Below are positions 44,115 through 52,965 of a stretch of 64,000 nt of DNA, piece after piece. Below the pieces are notes generated by a model, which saw only the letters and a program-made list of their open reading frames with translations, had not been told where the DNA came from and searched no databases. Both the position numbers and the translations under genes were made by a program. The stretch lies in contig CAJUJJ010000004.1 of assembly GCA_910586765.1 (NCBI GenBank), positions 1 through 64,000 of the forward strand, in the 5' to 3' direction. The DNA comes from an uncultured Clostridia bacterium (lineage in GTDB: Bacteria; Bacillota; Clostridia; Lachnospirales; Anaerotignaceae). The stretch's first letter is position 1. The number at the start of each line of letters is the position of its first letter.

Positions 44115-45155
44115 TTAACTATTTTTTAAGCGTTCTCTTGCTAATCTTTCTAATTCTTCAAAATCCCATTCCCTTTGTTTGTAGTTGACAAATCGGTTTT
44201 GTTTTACAGTAGCATTTTTGTTTTGTTTGGAATGTGTTGCTTTTGCTACTGTATTTTGTTTTTGTGTTTTAGAAGACTGAAAATTTTTATCTAAATTTTC
44301 GACATCTTGTGTTGTTTTTATATTTTTATCATACCAATCTTTTAATATTGTGTCAGTATATTTAAACAGATTGCCGTTTCCGTGTGTTTGCAATATTGTT
44401 TTTTCACAGGCAATCAATATCATTTCTATAGTGAAATGGTATTCTTCTGTCCATTTTTTAACATATTTTTCTTCTGCTGGAGCAATCATACGACCGTTTA
44501 TTCCTAATGCTTTTAAAATTTGTTTGTAGCCGTTTTGATGTAAATTGATATATTCTGCTGCTTTATCTGGTGTTGTAATGCCTTCATTTGACCAGTTTAT
44601 TGCTACTTTTTCAATATAGCGTAAATCATAGTGATTGTTTTCTGTGCAATATGTAAAAAGTAGCTCTATTACTTCTAGTGAAAGTTTTAGCCAGTCATGA
44701 AAAGCCATTATGATATTCATATCTTTGTAAGATAATGTTCTAGCTAAATGTTTTTCTGCTAAAGTAAAAAGTTTTTGTGCGGAACTACTTTTGCTCATTG
44801 CTATCATTTCTTCTTGTGTATATTGAGGTGGTGTAGTGTAAACATTTTTTTGTACCACTGGTTTTTGTTCTTTTTTTGATTTTACAGGTAAAAAGTGAGC
44901 CGTATTGTCTTCTAGTAATTCCACAATGCCTTGTTCTTGCCAATATTTCCAGCTTTTTATGACATCACTTTCTAACATATCAAGAACTTCTGCAATAGAT
45001 TGATTTGTTAAAGAAGTATCCCCATTTAAAATATGACAATAAGCATATAAATAAACTATAACAAAAGAAGGCTGAGCTTTTGGCATATATTCCTCTATAA
45101 AAATATTCGAAATTTGTGTTGTTTGAAATTCTGTAAGTTCTACTGAAAAAGCCAT
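44115..45155 (-). CDS. DnaD-domain replication initiation protein
   Basis: A 346-residue protein. A winged-helix N-terminal domain (SLTNQSIAEVLDMLESDVIKSWKYW) is followed by two DnaD-like C-terminal domains (LARTLSYKDMNIIMAFHDWL... and AEEYHFTIEMILIACEKT-like). It takes part in primosome assembly with the neighbouring ATPase. I chose the ATG at 45155, about ten bases after GGGG; a start at 45170 lies too near that site. Confidence 0.88.
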   Translation of the reverse strand: MAFSVELTEFQTTQISNIFIEEYMPKAQPSFVIVYLYAYCHILNGDTSLTNQSIAEVLDMLESDVIKSWKYWQEQGIVELLEDNTAHFLPVKSKKEQKPVVQKNVYTTPPQYTQEEMIAMSKSSSAQKLFTLAEKHLARTLSYKDMNIIMAFHDWLKLSLEVIELLFTYCTENNHYDLRYIEKVAINWSNEGITTPDKAAEYINLHQNGYKQILKALGINGRMIAPAEEKYVKKWTEEYHFTIEMILIACEKTILQTHGNGNLFKYTDTILKDWYDKNIKTTQDVENLDKNFQSSKTQKQNTVAKATHSKQNKNATVKQNRFVNYKQREWDFEELERLARERLKNS

Positions 45156-45228
45156 TGTTTTATACCCCATTTTCTAATCACAATTATCGATATGGTAGTA
45201 TATCATATTTTTTTTAAAAATAAAAGAG

Positions 45229-45246
45229 TTTGAAAATGTTTTCAAA
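45229..45246. promoter_or_regulatory. Palindrome upstream of feoA
   Basis: TTTGAAAA-TG-TTTTCAAA is a perfect 8-bp inverted repeat 70 bases before feoA, in the divergent region with dnaD. It could bind an iron regulator of the DtxR or Fur type, but it does not match a consensus I can quote. Confidence 0.4.
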
Positions 45247-45315
45247 ATAGGGCAGGCACATATTACAAATGTTTATCGTATACTAAAAACAGCAGTAAGT
45301 GGAAAGAGGGAAACT

Positions 45316-45567
45316 ATGAAAATGACATTACAAAATAGTGATAATGAAATACCTTGTTGTATTATAGAAATAAAAGCAGAAGGACAACAAAAACTGCGTC
45401 TTTTTGATATGGGATTTTATGCAGGGAGTATTGTAACACCTCTATATGAATGTTGGGGAGGAGGTACAAAAGTTTATGAAGTCAAACAGACACTAATTGC
45501 ACTGAGAAAAAAAGATGCAGAAAATATATGGGTAAGGGAGTTGAGGGAATATGGGCAAAAAGGATAA
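45316..45567 (+). CDS. feoA: Ferrous iron transport protein A
   Basis: An 83-residue SH3-like protein. The family core GQQKLRLFDMGFYAGSIVTPLYECWGGGTKVYEV (two consecutive blocks) is followed by IALRKKDAENI. It assists FeoB, probably by binding its G domain. GGAAAGAGGG precedes the ATG, and the gene overlaps feoB by 17 bases. Confidence 0.9.
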   Translation: MKMTLQNSDNEIPCCIIEIKAEGQQKLRLFDMGFYAGSIVTPLYECWGGGTKVYEVKQTLIALRKKDAENIWVRELREYGQKG

Positions 45568-46939
45568 AGAAATCATAATTGGTTTGGCAGGAAATCCTAA
45601 CACTGGAAAAAGTACAGTATTCAATAGCTTGACTGGGTTAAAACAGCATACAGGTAATTGGTCTGGCAAAACAGTGACAAATGCAAAAGGTAGTTTCTTT
45701 TTAGAGGGAATACACTTTGTAATATATGATTTGCCAGGTATCTATTCCCTTTTTTGTGACAGTGCAGAGGAGTGTTGTGCAAAAGAATTTATTTGTTCCA
45801 CACAAACAGATGTTATGGTTGTTGTAATAGATGCCACATCATTAGAAAGAAATTTGACATTAGTGCTGCATATATTAGAATTGACAGAAAATGTAATACT
45901 TTGTGTCAATTTGATAGATGAAGCTCAAAAAAAGGGCATTCATATAGAGAATGAAATATTGTCAGAACAATTAGGTATTCCAGTAGTTTTTACTAGTGCA
46001 CGTTCTGGAAAGGGCATTACAGAACTCAAAAAAACAATACTGTCTGTTGTCAATAAAGAAATTATTGTTTCTCCTCATAAAACAACATTTCCTCAAGAAA
46101 TAGAACAATTATGTGAGGATTTTTTAAAACAAGCAAGTCATATTGTACCAAAAGGCATTTCACCAAAATATTTTGCAATGGAAGTATTAGAAGGGGATAA
46201 ATGGTTTTTGAATATGATGGTGAATAAATTGGATACAATACAAATGGAAGAACTTTTAGCAAGAGAGGAATTTTCACAACAGTATTTGCAACAAATAGGA
46301 TATACCAGAGAAAAATTAAAAGAACAAAGAAGCATTGCATTTTTAAAAAGAAGTTATGATATAGCAAAACAGTCTGTAACAGAAAAAACAGAAAAAGCAA
46401 AAAAAAGAGAGCGTTTGTTAGATAACATTTTTCTTTCTAAAAAAACAGGCATACCAGTAATGTTAGCATTGTTAGCATTTATATTTTGGATTACCATAGC
46501 AGGTGCAAATGTACCTTCTAATTTGTTGATGGAATTATTTTATAATATAGGGGAAAAATTAGGAGCGTTTTTAAACTGGTGTGCTGTGCCAGACTGGTTT
46601 TATGGTATTGTGAAAGATGGTATTTTTTTAACAGTAAGTTGGGTGGTCGCTGTAATGCTTCCGCCTATGGCAATATTTTTTCCACTGTTTACACTATTAG
46701 AAGATTTTGGACTTTTACCGAGAATTGCCTTTCATATGGACGGATTATTTCAAAAGGCAAATGCACACGGCAAACAAGCATTAACTATGTGTATGGGATT
46801 TGGTTGTAATTCTGCTGGTGTAACTGCTTGTCGTATTATAGATTCTCCAAGAGAGAGATTGATAGCGATATTAACAAATAATTTTGTGCCCTGCAATGGC
46901 AGATTACCACAACCATTATCAGAGAAACAATACAAATAA
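45551..46939 (+). pseudogene. feoB: FeoB ferrous iron transporter, N-terminal part (interrupted by integrated element)
   Basis: The first 451 codons encode the G domain (GNPNTGKST, LPGIYS, VNLIDE), the GDI helices, and the first membrane helices up to GFGCNSAGVTACRIIDSPRER and NNFVPCNGR. After 46905 the sequence belongs to the inserted element, which adds about 11 foreign residues (ending KQYK) before a stop. The remaining 236 codons lie at 52966-53676. Normal FeoB proteins of this type have about 650-700 residues, so the present product lacks most of the permease and is presumably inactive unless the element is excised. Confidence 0.93.
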
Positions 46940-47435
46940 ACAATCAAGTAATAATACATAGATATAATATTTCTGACAAAACTGATAAAACTGACAAAAA
47001 ATTTTACACTCTTTTATTTTTATAAATATATATAGAAATATATAGAAAATATATACTTTTTTTAAAAATATATTATACCCTTAAAAAAAATGTCAGTTTT
47101 ATCAGAAATATAGTTCAAACCATTGATATTACTGTGTTTATAGCACTGACAGTTTTCAAAAAAATTTGTCAGTAAAATGTCAGTTTTGTCAGAACTTGAA
47201 ATAGTCAATTTTCAATATAATATATCTTAATAGATAGTATATTATTTTTTACGACATTTTTGGACAGTTGAATGACATTTTTGTTTTATTTTTGTCAGAA
47301 GTTACTGTAGTCAAATTTTGTATAATGTTGCATAAATATTTATATTTTTATTTGTTTTGTGTGGGAAAAGGTATCTGTTCCAAAGGGGGAGAAGTATAAT
47401 ATTGAAGCAGAGAAAAATACAGCTTGTCACAACGA
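46940..47435. other. Non-coding left end of the element with repeated TGTCAG/CTGACA motifs
   Basis: About 500 bases without a credible gene. CTGACAAAACTGATAAAA and CTGACA occur at 46973-46996. The inverse forms TGTCAGTTTTATCAG and TGTCAGTTTTGTCAG occur at 47091-47105 and 47178-47192, with single TGTCAG or CTGACA copies at about 47145, 47167 and 47293. They could be binding sites for the recombinase, a directionality factor or a regulator. Confidence 0.5.
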
Positions 47436-47470
47436 CAAAAAAAATCCTCCTGCTCTTTAGGAGCAAGAGG
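47436..47470 (-). terminator. Terminator of the MoxR-VWA-HAD operon
   Basis: CCTCTTGCTC pairs with GAGCAGGAGG on the minus strand (one G-U pair), followed by eight T. Confidence 0.8.
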
Positions 47471-47545
47471 AACAATTTGAATATTTTGTATTTGATTTTT
47501 AGCAGACATATAAAACACCTATTTTCATTTTTTATTATAGTATGT

Positions 47546-48187
47546 TTACATTGTTTGAAATAGACTATCTGCTTTTTGTGGAAGCTGTTCTATACTTTCA
47601 ATAAAAGGTACTTCTGTATCTACTGTACCAAAACCATATTTGGCATACAAAAAAGGAATATTTGCAATTTTTGTTGCATTGTAATCTCCCTGTGTGTCAC
47701 CAATATAAAACGCTTTTTCAATATGATTTCTTTGCATAATCAATTTGATATTTTCGCCTTTGGGCTTTCCTGTTCTGCCAGAGTTTTCATAGTCTTTAAA
47801 ATAATGCCCCAATTTGTGATAATCAAAAAATGCTTCTATATAACCTGCTTGACAGTTGCTTACAATATATAAATCATATTTTTGTGACAATATTTGTAAT
47901 GTTTTTTCTAAATTGTCAAAAAGTTTTCCGCCATTTTTGGCAATTTCGACTTCTTCTTGTTTTCCACATTCTTCTGTAATAGCAATTCTTTTTTGTGCTT
48001 CTATATCAGGCAAAAGTGCAGTAAATATTTCTTCTGAAGTTTTCCCCATAAAACTTTTTGCCTCTTGTGCACTTACTTTTTTACCATTTAATTCTTTGTA
48101 TCTGTCAAAAACAGTGTTCCAAGCATTTGCAACAGCTTGGCAAGAATCCCAGAGTGTACCATCTACATCAAATATAATTGCGTTCAT
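47546..48187 (-). CDS. HAD-family phosphatase (phosphoglycolate phosphatase-like)
   Basis: A 213-residue hydrolase with FDVDGTLWDS at the N-terminus, a helical cap, IVSNCQAGY (motif II), GRTGKPKGENI (motif III lysine) and YIGDTQGDYNATKIANIPFLYAKYG (motif IV). It probably dephosphorylates a small metabolite. It is the last gene of the leftward cargo operon in the feoB element, 27 bases after the VWA gene. Confidence 0.88.
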   Translation of the reverse strand: MNAIIFDVDGTLWDSCQAVANAWNTVFDRYKELNGKKVSAQEAKSFMGKTSEEIFTALLPDIEAQKRIAITEECGKQEEVEIAKNGGKLFDNLEKTLQILSQKYDLYIVSNCQAGYIEAFFDYHKLGHYFKDYENSGRTGKPKGENIKLIMQRNHIEKAFYIGDTQGDYNATKIANIPFLYAKYGFGTVDTEVPFIESIEQLPQKADSLFQTM

Positions 48188-48214
48188 AAGTATAACCTCC
48201 TCTATTATTGTTTA

Positions 48215-49411
48215 TTATTTTGAAACAAGTAACTTTTTGAGCCCTTCCTGCAAACCATCTACAGAAAGGGGATACATAGCAAACAAATCCGCAAGTACAT
48301 CATAAGTATGTGACCAATAGCTGCTCCATTGAGGGCGTTTTGCAGGATTGAGCCATATAATATGTGGATATTTTTGTTTAAAGCGTTGAAACCATTCTAT
48401 GCCTGGCACACTGTCACGCACGCCATAACTATAATAGCTGCTTGAAAGCAATTCAGAAGGTTCCATCATAGCATCTCCTACAATAATGACTTTGTATTCA
48501 CTACTGATATTTTGCAGTATCCAATTTGTATCGACAGCAAGTTTTACACGTAAACTTGGTTCTGTGTAAACTTTAGAATAAATACTGTTGTGGAAATAAT
48601 ATACTTTTAAATCTTTAAAATGATTTGATTTGCTTACAGACTGAAATAAGGCACTGCAAAGACGGCTGTAATATTCTACAGAGCCCCCTGAGTCCATAAG
48701 CAATAATACTTTTACAGTATTTTTTCTAGGCTTTTGATAAACTACTTTTAATTTTCCTGCATTGTTGCAAGTTTCTTGTACAGTGTTGTCAATATCAAAT
48801 TCTGTTTTTGGGGCATCAATGCGGCTTGAAAATTGGCGAAGTTGACGAAAAGCCATTTGAAATTGTCTGGTGTCTAATGTGTTGTCATTGCGGAAATCTC
48901 TGAAATTACGTTCTCCTGCCACTTGAAAAGCAGTTTTGTAACGAGAAACGCCACCAACACGTATGCCTTTAGGGCTGTATCCGCTGTTACCAAATACAGA
49001 TACGCCACCTGTGCCAACCCAATAACTACCGCCGTTGTGTTCTTCTTTTTGTTCTTGTAAACGCTCTAAAAGCATTTTTTGTATTTCTTCTGAAGACAAA
49101 TATGCATTTTCATTTGCTCTGTCCATATCAAATTTGTCTTTTGGCTTGTCTTTGGGATTTTCCAACCACTCCAATAATTCTTTTGGGAGTTCTTCTGTAA
49201 ATTCCATATCTTTAAAATATTCTAAAAATGCACCGTCAAAACGGTCAAAATCCGTTTCGCTTTTGACAAGTATAGCACGGCATAAATAATAAAATCCTGT
49301 AAAACTGGAATGATGAAGCCCTTTTTTTAATGCTTCTAATAATGTCATCCATTCATTAAAAGAAACAGAAAGTCCACGCTTTCTCAAAAGGTAGAAAAAA
49401 GAACTGAACAT
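48215..49411 (-). CDS. VWA-domain protein, CoxE-like, partner of the MoxR ATPase
   Basis: A 398-residue cytoplasmic protein. The N-terminal helical half is as in CoxE/YehP-type proteins. The von Willebrand A domain begins with VLLLMDSGGSVEYYSRL; the DxGxS pattern forms a metal-binding MIDAS site. A polyglycine patch (SYWVGTGGVSVFGNSGYSPKG) lies in the middle. Such proteins work with MoxR AAA ATPases as chaperone-like pairs that mature or insert cofactors in enzymes. The MoxR gene is 14 bases upstream. The client here is unknown. Confidence 0.85.
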   Translation of the reverse strand: MFSSFFYLLRKRGLSVSFNEWMTLLEALKKGLHHSSFTGFYYLCRAILVKSETDFDRFDGAFLEYFKDMEFTEELPKELLEWLENPKDKPKDKFDMDRANENAYLSSEEIQKMLLERLQEQKEEHNGGSYWVGTGGVSVFGNSGYSPKGIRVGGVSRYKTAFQVAGERNFRDFRNDNTLDTRQFQMAFRQLRQFSSRIDAPKTEFDIDNTVQETCNNAGKLKVVYQKPRKNTVKVLLLMDSGGSVEYYSRLCSALFQSVSKSNHFKDLKVYYFHNSIYSKVYTEPSLRVKLAVDTNWILQNISSEYKVIIVGDAMMEPSELLSSSYYSYGVRDSVPGIEWFQRFKQKYPHIIWLNPAKRPQWSSYWSHTYDVLADLFAMYPLSVDGLQEGLKKLLVSK

Positions 49412-49425
49412 ATTTTACACCTACT

Positions 49426-50244
49426 TTATCGTTTATATTTTTCGAGTGTATCTAAATCTTCATTTTTTTTGAGCAGTACACCAGCAAAAGGAATTTCACT
49501 TTTAATTTTTTGTTGAGAAACGCCACCTAATTGTAATGCTTGTATCCAGTCCAATACTTCTGATGTGCTTGGTTTTTTCTGTATAGAAGAAAGCCCCCTA
49601 ATCCAATAAAATGCTTCCATAACTTGTTTGAGCATATCAGTATCTAAATTTGGAAAATGTACATTGACAATTTCTTCCATAAGTTCTTGAGAAGGAAATG
49701 CAATATAATGGAATATACATCTTCTCAAAAAGGCATCTGGTAATTCTTTTTCTGCATTAGAAGTAATAATAACAATAGGACGATGTTTTGCTTGAATGGT
49801 CTGTTTTGTTTCTGGAATGTAAAATTCCATTTTGTCTAATTCCCAAAGTAAATCGTTAGGAAATTCAAGGTCAGCTTTGTCAATTTCGTCAATGAGTAAT
49901 ATAACTTGTTCATCAGAAGAAAATGCCTCTCCTAATTTGCCTAATTTTACATATTTTGCAATGTCGTCAACACCTTGATTGCCGAATTGACTGTCATACA
50001 ATCTTTGCACAACATCGTATACATACAATCCATCTTGTGCCTTTGTAGTAGATTTGATGTTCCATATCACTAATTTTTTGTTTAATGCTTGAGAAATTGC
50101 TTCAGCAAGCATTGTTTTGCCTGTTCCTGGTTCTCCTTTTATGAGTAATGGTTTTTGTAAAGCCATAGCAATGTTTACTGCTCCCATCAATTCTTGAGAA
50201 GCAACATAGTTTTGACTTCCTTGAAATGTATTTTCAGAATACAT
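49426..50244 (-). CDS. MoxR-family AAA ATPase
   Basis: A 272-residue ATPase: GEPGTGKTMLAEAIS (Walker A), VILLIDEIDKAD (Walker B), ITSNAEKELPDAFLRRCIFHYIAFP (sensor 1 and arginine finger region). It is the first gene of the cargo operon, with AAAGGAG before the ATG, and almost certainly works with the VWA protein encoded next. Both genes lie inside the mobile element. Confidence 0.92.
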   Translation of the reverse strand: MYSENTFQGSQNYVASQELMGAVNIAMALQKPLLIKGEPGTGKTMLAEAISQALNKKLVIWNIKSTTKAQDGLYVYDVVQRLYDSQFGNQGVDDIAKYVKLGKLGEAFSSDEQVILLIDEIDKADLEFPNDLLWELDKMEFYIPETKQTIQAKHRPIVIITSNAEKELPDAFLRRCIFHYIAFPSQELMEEIVNVHFPNLDTDMLKQVMEAFYWIRGLSSIQKKPSTSEVLDWIQALQLGGVSQQKIKSEIPFAGVLLKKNEDLDTLEKYKR

Positions 50245-50269
50245 AATTGTTCTCCTTTCTTAAATATAA

Positions 50270-50384
50270 AGTGTCAAAAAAACCTTGAGGCTTTGGTCTC
50301 AGCTTCACTTCGGTCGTTGCAAAGCGTCCAGCAGACGCTTGTTTTGCACCGACCGTAATAAAATGAAGAAAAACTTCGTTTCCT
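50270..50384 (+). repeat. Dispersed modular hairpin repeat, copy R3 (inside the element)
   Basis: It begins GTGTCAAAAAAACCTTGAGG and contains CTCAGCTTCACTTCGGTCG, the nested hairpins AAGCGTC-CAGCA-GACGCTT and CGGTCG/CGACCG, and an end AAAAACTTCGTTTCC like copy R1. The CTCAGCTTC-CTTCGGTCG core also occurs in copy R2. The copy fills the space between the MoxR gene and the recombinase promoter region. Confidence 0.6.
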
Positions 50385-50536
50385 TAAAAATTATTTTGAA
50401 ATATACTTTTTTTAGATACTTCTTAATTGTTATCATTGTATTAGCAAGTGCTTTATTTTGTCAACTAAATTTTATACAGATTATTGAATTTTTAGGCATA
50501 TACTGAAAAAATAATGAAATATGGAGAGGAGAAAAT

Positions 50537-52081
50537 ATGGAGTTTGCTATTTATAGTAGAAAATCGAAACAAACAGAAAAGGGAGCGTCTATACAATATC
50601 AAATAGATTGCTGCAAAGAATATATTGTAAATCACTTTGGAGAACAAAATAATATACATATATTTGAAGAAAAAGGAATTTCTGCAAAAAATACAGAACG
50701 TATGCAATTTCAAAATATGATGCTTTTGGCACAGCAGAAAAAATTAGATTATATTGTATGTTATCGTTTGGATAGAATAAGTAGAAATGTGGGAGATTTT
50801 GCAGTGCTGATACAACAGCTTTCATTATGGGATACAGCTTTTATATCTGTACAAGAACAGTTTGATACTTCAACACCTTCTGGCAGAGCTATGATGTATA
50901 TGGCTTCTGTGTTTGCTCAGCTAGAAAGAGAAACCATAGCAGAAAGAGTAAGAGATAATTTGTTTTACTTGGCAAAAAAAGGTTACTGGCTAGGGGGAAC
51001 ATTTCCTTTAGGCTTTACATCACAAAGAGTAGTACAAAATAAACATTCTTATTGCTATTTGGTAGAAAAACCCTTTGAAATGAATATTGTAAAAAATATA
51101 TATACTCTTTTTTGGCAATATGGCACGCTTTCAGAAGTAAAAAGACAATTAAAAAAACAAAATATTTGTACAAGAAAAGGAAATGAATTTTCATTGACAG
51201 CAATAAAAGAAATATTAGCAAATCCTGTGTATTGTAAAGCGGATAGTGAAGTAATAGAGTATTTTTTAGAAAAAGGGGCAGAAGTGACATTTACAGAAAA
51301 ACAGTGTAGTGATGACTGTGGGCTAATGGTGTATAACAAAAGAAATTATACAAAAAAGTCATCACCTAGACAAGATATGCAGTATTGGATAGTGGCATTG
51401 GCAAAACATAAAGGTGTTGTTTCGGGGGAAAAGTGGGTAAATATACAACACATACTGCACAAAAATAGCAGACAATATACACAACATAAAACAGAAAATA
51501 AATATGCACTTTTTTCAGGAGTATTGTATTGCGGAATATGTGGGGAAAAAATGCAGTCAAAAAAAAGAAGAAATCATCAAAAAACAATGACATTTGATTA
51601 TATTTGCAGAGGAAAATTGCAAGGGAAATGCTGTACTATACAAAATTTATTAGGAAAACAAACAGATGATAGTATAGAAGAAATGCTTCTAAAGTATATA
51701 GAACAAAATGACCACTTTTATGAAATATGGAAAAAATGGAAAGAGCAATATCAGCATAAAAAGTGTTATGAAAAGGATATAGCATATTGCCAAAAGCAAA
51801 AACAAAACTATATTGATTTGCTGGGAAATAAACACATCAGTGATGAAGTGATAAAAGAAATCAATAACAAAATAGAAGAATTGTCAAAACAGCAAAAACT
51901 GTTTCAGTATAAAAAAATGCTTTATGAAAAAGAACAGTATTATTTGAAGCAATATCAATGTAGTACATTTCGCATGCTTTGGAAAAAAATGAGCATTGTC
52001 CAAAAACAGCAGACAATACAGTATTTAATAGAAAAGGCAATATGGAATGGAAAAGAAATAAAAATAGTATTAAAACAGTAA
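50537..52081 (+). CDS. Large serine recombinase (site-specific integrase)
   Basis: A 514-residue recombinase. The catalytic domain starts with FAIYSRKSKQ (serine at residue 10) and includes YRLDRISRNVGDFAVL and SVFAQLERETIAERVRDN. The recombinase domain follows (KGYWLGGTFPLGF... and LTAIKEILANPVYC). Then come a zinc ribbon (CGICGEKMQSKKR, YICRGKLQGKCC) and a coiled-coil tail. It most likely integrated the element into feoB by recombining TT-core att sites. GAGAGGAG precedes the ATG, and the gene lies near the right end. Confidence 0.95.
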   Translation: MEFAIYSRKSKQTEKGASIQYQIDCCKEYIVNHFGEQNNIHIFEEKGISAKNTERMQFQNMMLLAQQKKLDYIVCYRLDRISRNVGDFAVLIQQLSLWDTAFISVQEQFDTSTPSGRAMMYMASVFAQLERETIAERVRDNLFYLAKKGYWLGGTFPLGFTSQRVVQNKHSYCYLVEKPFEMNIVKNIYTLFWQYGTLSEVKRQLKKQNICTRKGNEFSLTAIKEILANPVYCKADSEVIEYFLEKGAEVTFTEKQCSDDCGLMVYNKRNYTKKSSPRQDMQYWIVALAKHKGVVSGEKWVNIQHILHKNSRQYTQHKTENKYALFSGVLYCGICGEKMQSKKRRNHQKTMTFDYICRGKLQGKCCTIQNLLGKQTDDSIEEMLLKYIEQNDHFYEIWKKWKEQYQHKKCYEKDIAYCQKQKQNYIDLLGNKHISDEVIKEINNKIEELSKQQKLFQYKKMLYEKEQYYLKQYQCSTFRMLWKKMSIVQKQQTIQYLIEKAIWNGKEIKIVLKQ

Positions 52082-52102
52082 AAATATACCTAAATATACC
52101 AT

Positions 52103-52232
52103 TAAAAAAAGGAAAACTTTTTTCACTTGTGAAGGGTTCTTTCAATATCTCAATTTCGTTTTGGTGGTTGCAGAACAAATGTCCACAAGCTTTTTGAAAA
52201 AAGCTTGACCAAAAATTTTCAAAAAAATTTTA
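52103..52232 (+). repeat. Dispersed modular hairpin repeat, copy R4 (degenerate)
   Basis: GGAAAACTTTTTTCACTTGTGA and TTTCAATATCTCAATTTCGTTTTGGT in shorter blocks parallel copy R2 read on the minus strand. ACAAGCTTTTTGAAAAAAGC and TTGACCAAAAA match copy R5. The terminal repeats are missing, so it looks like an old, decayed copy. With the rest of the 300-base gap it holds no gene. Confidence 0.55.
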
Positions 52233-52381
52233 ATTTTACTACTTATTAAATAATGTTCTCAAGTTTTTACTGGGGAATACCTCTCATTTGTGTTGCGAAA
52301 AATTTTTATGGTTTTTAAAGTTTTTTCAATAGGGAATATGTTATAATAAAAATGAAAAAATTTTTGAAAGGATAATAAAAT

Positions 52382-52930
52382 ATGAATGGTATCAAAAATA
52401 AAATACTTTGTATGATGATAATTTTTATTGCGATGATTGCAGCAGGGTGTCATGGCAAAGGGGAAGAAGTAGAATTTATGGACGCAAATGGAAATTTTAG
52501 TATCAAATTGCCTTCTAGCTGGATACAGGATACAGGAGTTAGCAACAATGATATGATTGTGTTGTATTCTAATGAGCAAAGAGATGTTATTGTTTCTATA
52601 CAAAGATACGACAGAGAAATTGCAGAAGATACTATGGGGCTAAATTCTTTGGAAAAATTTCAGCAATTTTACAAAATAAATTCTATTGTATCAACAGTAT
52701 ATGCACAGGGAGAAGTGGAAGATGTAGAATACAGTATGGAGGGTATGAAAAATATAGCAGCACAAGAAGTTGTTTCGAAATCTAGTGACAATACTACAGT
52801 AAAAGCGTTTTGTGTGATAGCTGAAAATGATGCTGCTTATTATACTTGTACGATTACAGGAGAACAAAAAATTTATAATAAAAATATTAACAAATTAAAA
52901 GAAGTGCTTTCTAAATTAGAAGAAAAATAG
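52382..52930 (+). CDS. Lipoprotein of unknown function (PsbP-like fold possible)
   Basis: A 182-residue protein with a signal peptide ending in the lipobox AAGC (residues 20-23). The mature part FMDANGNFSIKLPSSWIQDTG (first strand pair) and later IVLYSNEQRDVIVSIQRYD resemble the small alpha-beta proteins that carry a FSIKLPxxW motif. It sits between the recombinase and the right attachment site, inside the element. Its role is unknown, but a similar signature occurs in no other gene of the operon. Translation starts 8 bases after GAAAGGA. Confidence 0.7.
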   Translation: MNGIKNKILCMMIIFIAMIAAGCHGKGEEVEFMDANGNFSIKLPSSWIQDTGVSNNDMIVLYSNEQRDVIVSIQRYDREIAEDTMGLNSLEKFQQFYKINSIVSTVYAQGEVEDVEYSMEGMKNIAAQEVVSKSSDNTTVKAFCVIAENDAAYYTCTITGEQKIYNKNINKLKEVLSKLEEK

Positions 52931-52965
52931 TAATGTAAATTTTCCCTAAGTATGGCTGTGGCTTT

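Larger units (their letters stand above)
46906..52964 (+). mobile_element. 6,059-bp serine-recombinase integrated element inside feoB
   Basis: The left boundary is AGA-TT-ACCACAACC (TT at 46904-46905) and the right boundary is TGTGGC-TT-TCCAACG (TT at 52963-52964). Joining the outer sides at TT gives AGA-TT-TCCAACG and restores the feoB frame. Joining the inner sides gives the near-palindrome ATGGCTGTGGC-TT-ACCACAACCAT, the form expected of an attP recognised by a large serine recombinase. The element encodes that recombinase (50537-52081), a lipoprotein, and a leftward HAD/VWA/MoxR operon. No conjugation, replication or phage genes are visible. Confidence 0.9.

Noticed and set aside
46973..47300. 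CRISPR array
   Set aside because: The repeated motif is only 6-15 bases, irregularly spaced and in both orientations, with no cas genes.
47357..47563. Open frame of 68 codons at the left end of the element
   Set aside because: It overlaps the minus-strand terminator of the cargo operon, lacks a convincing start signal and has random-looking composition.
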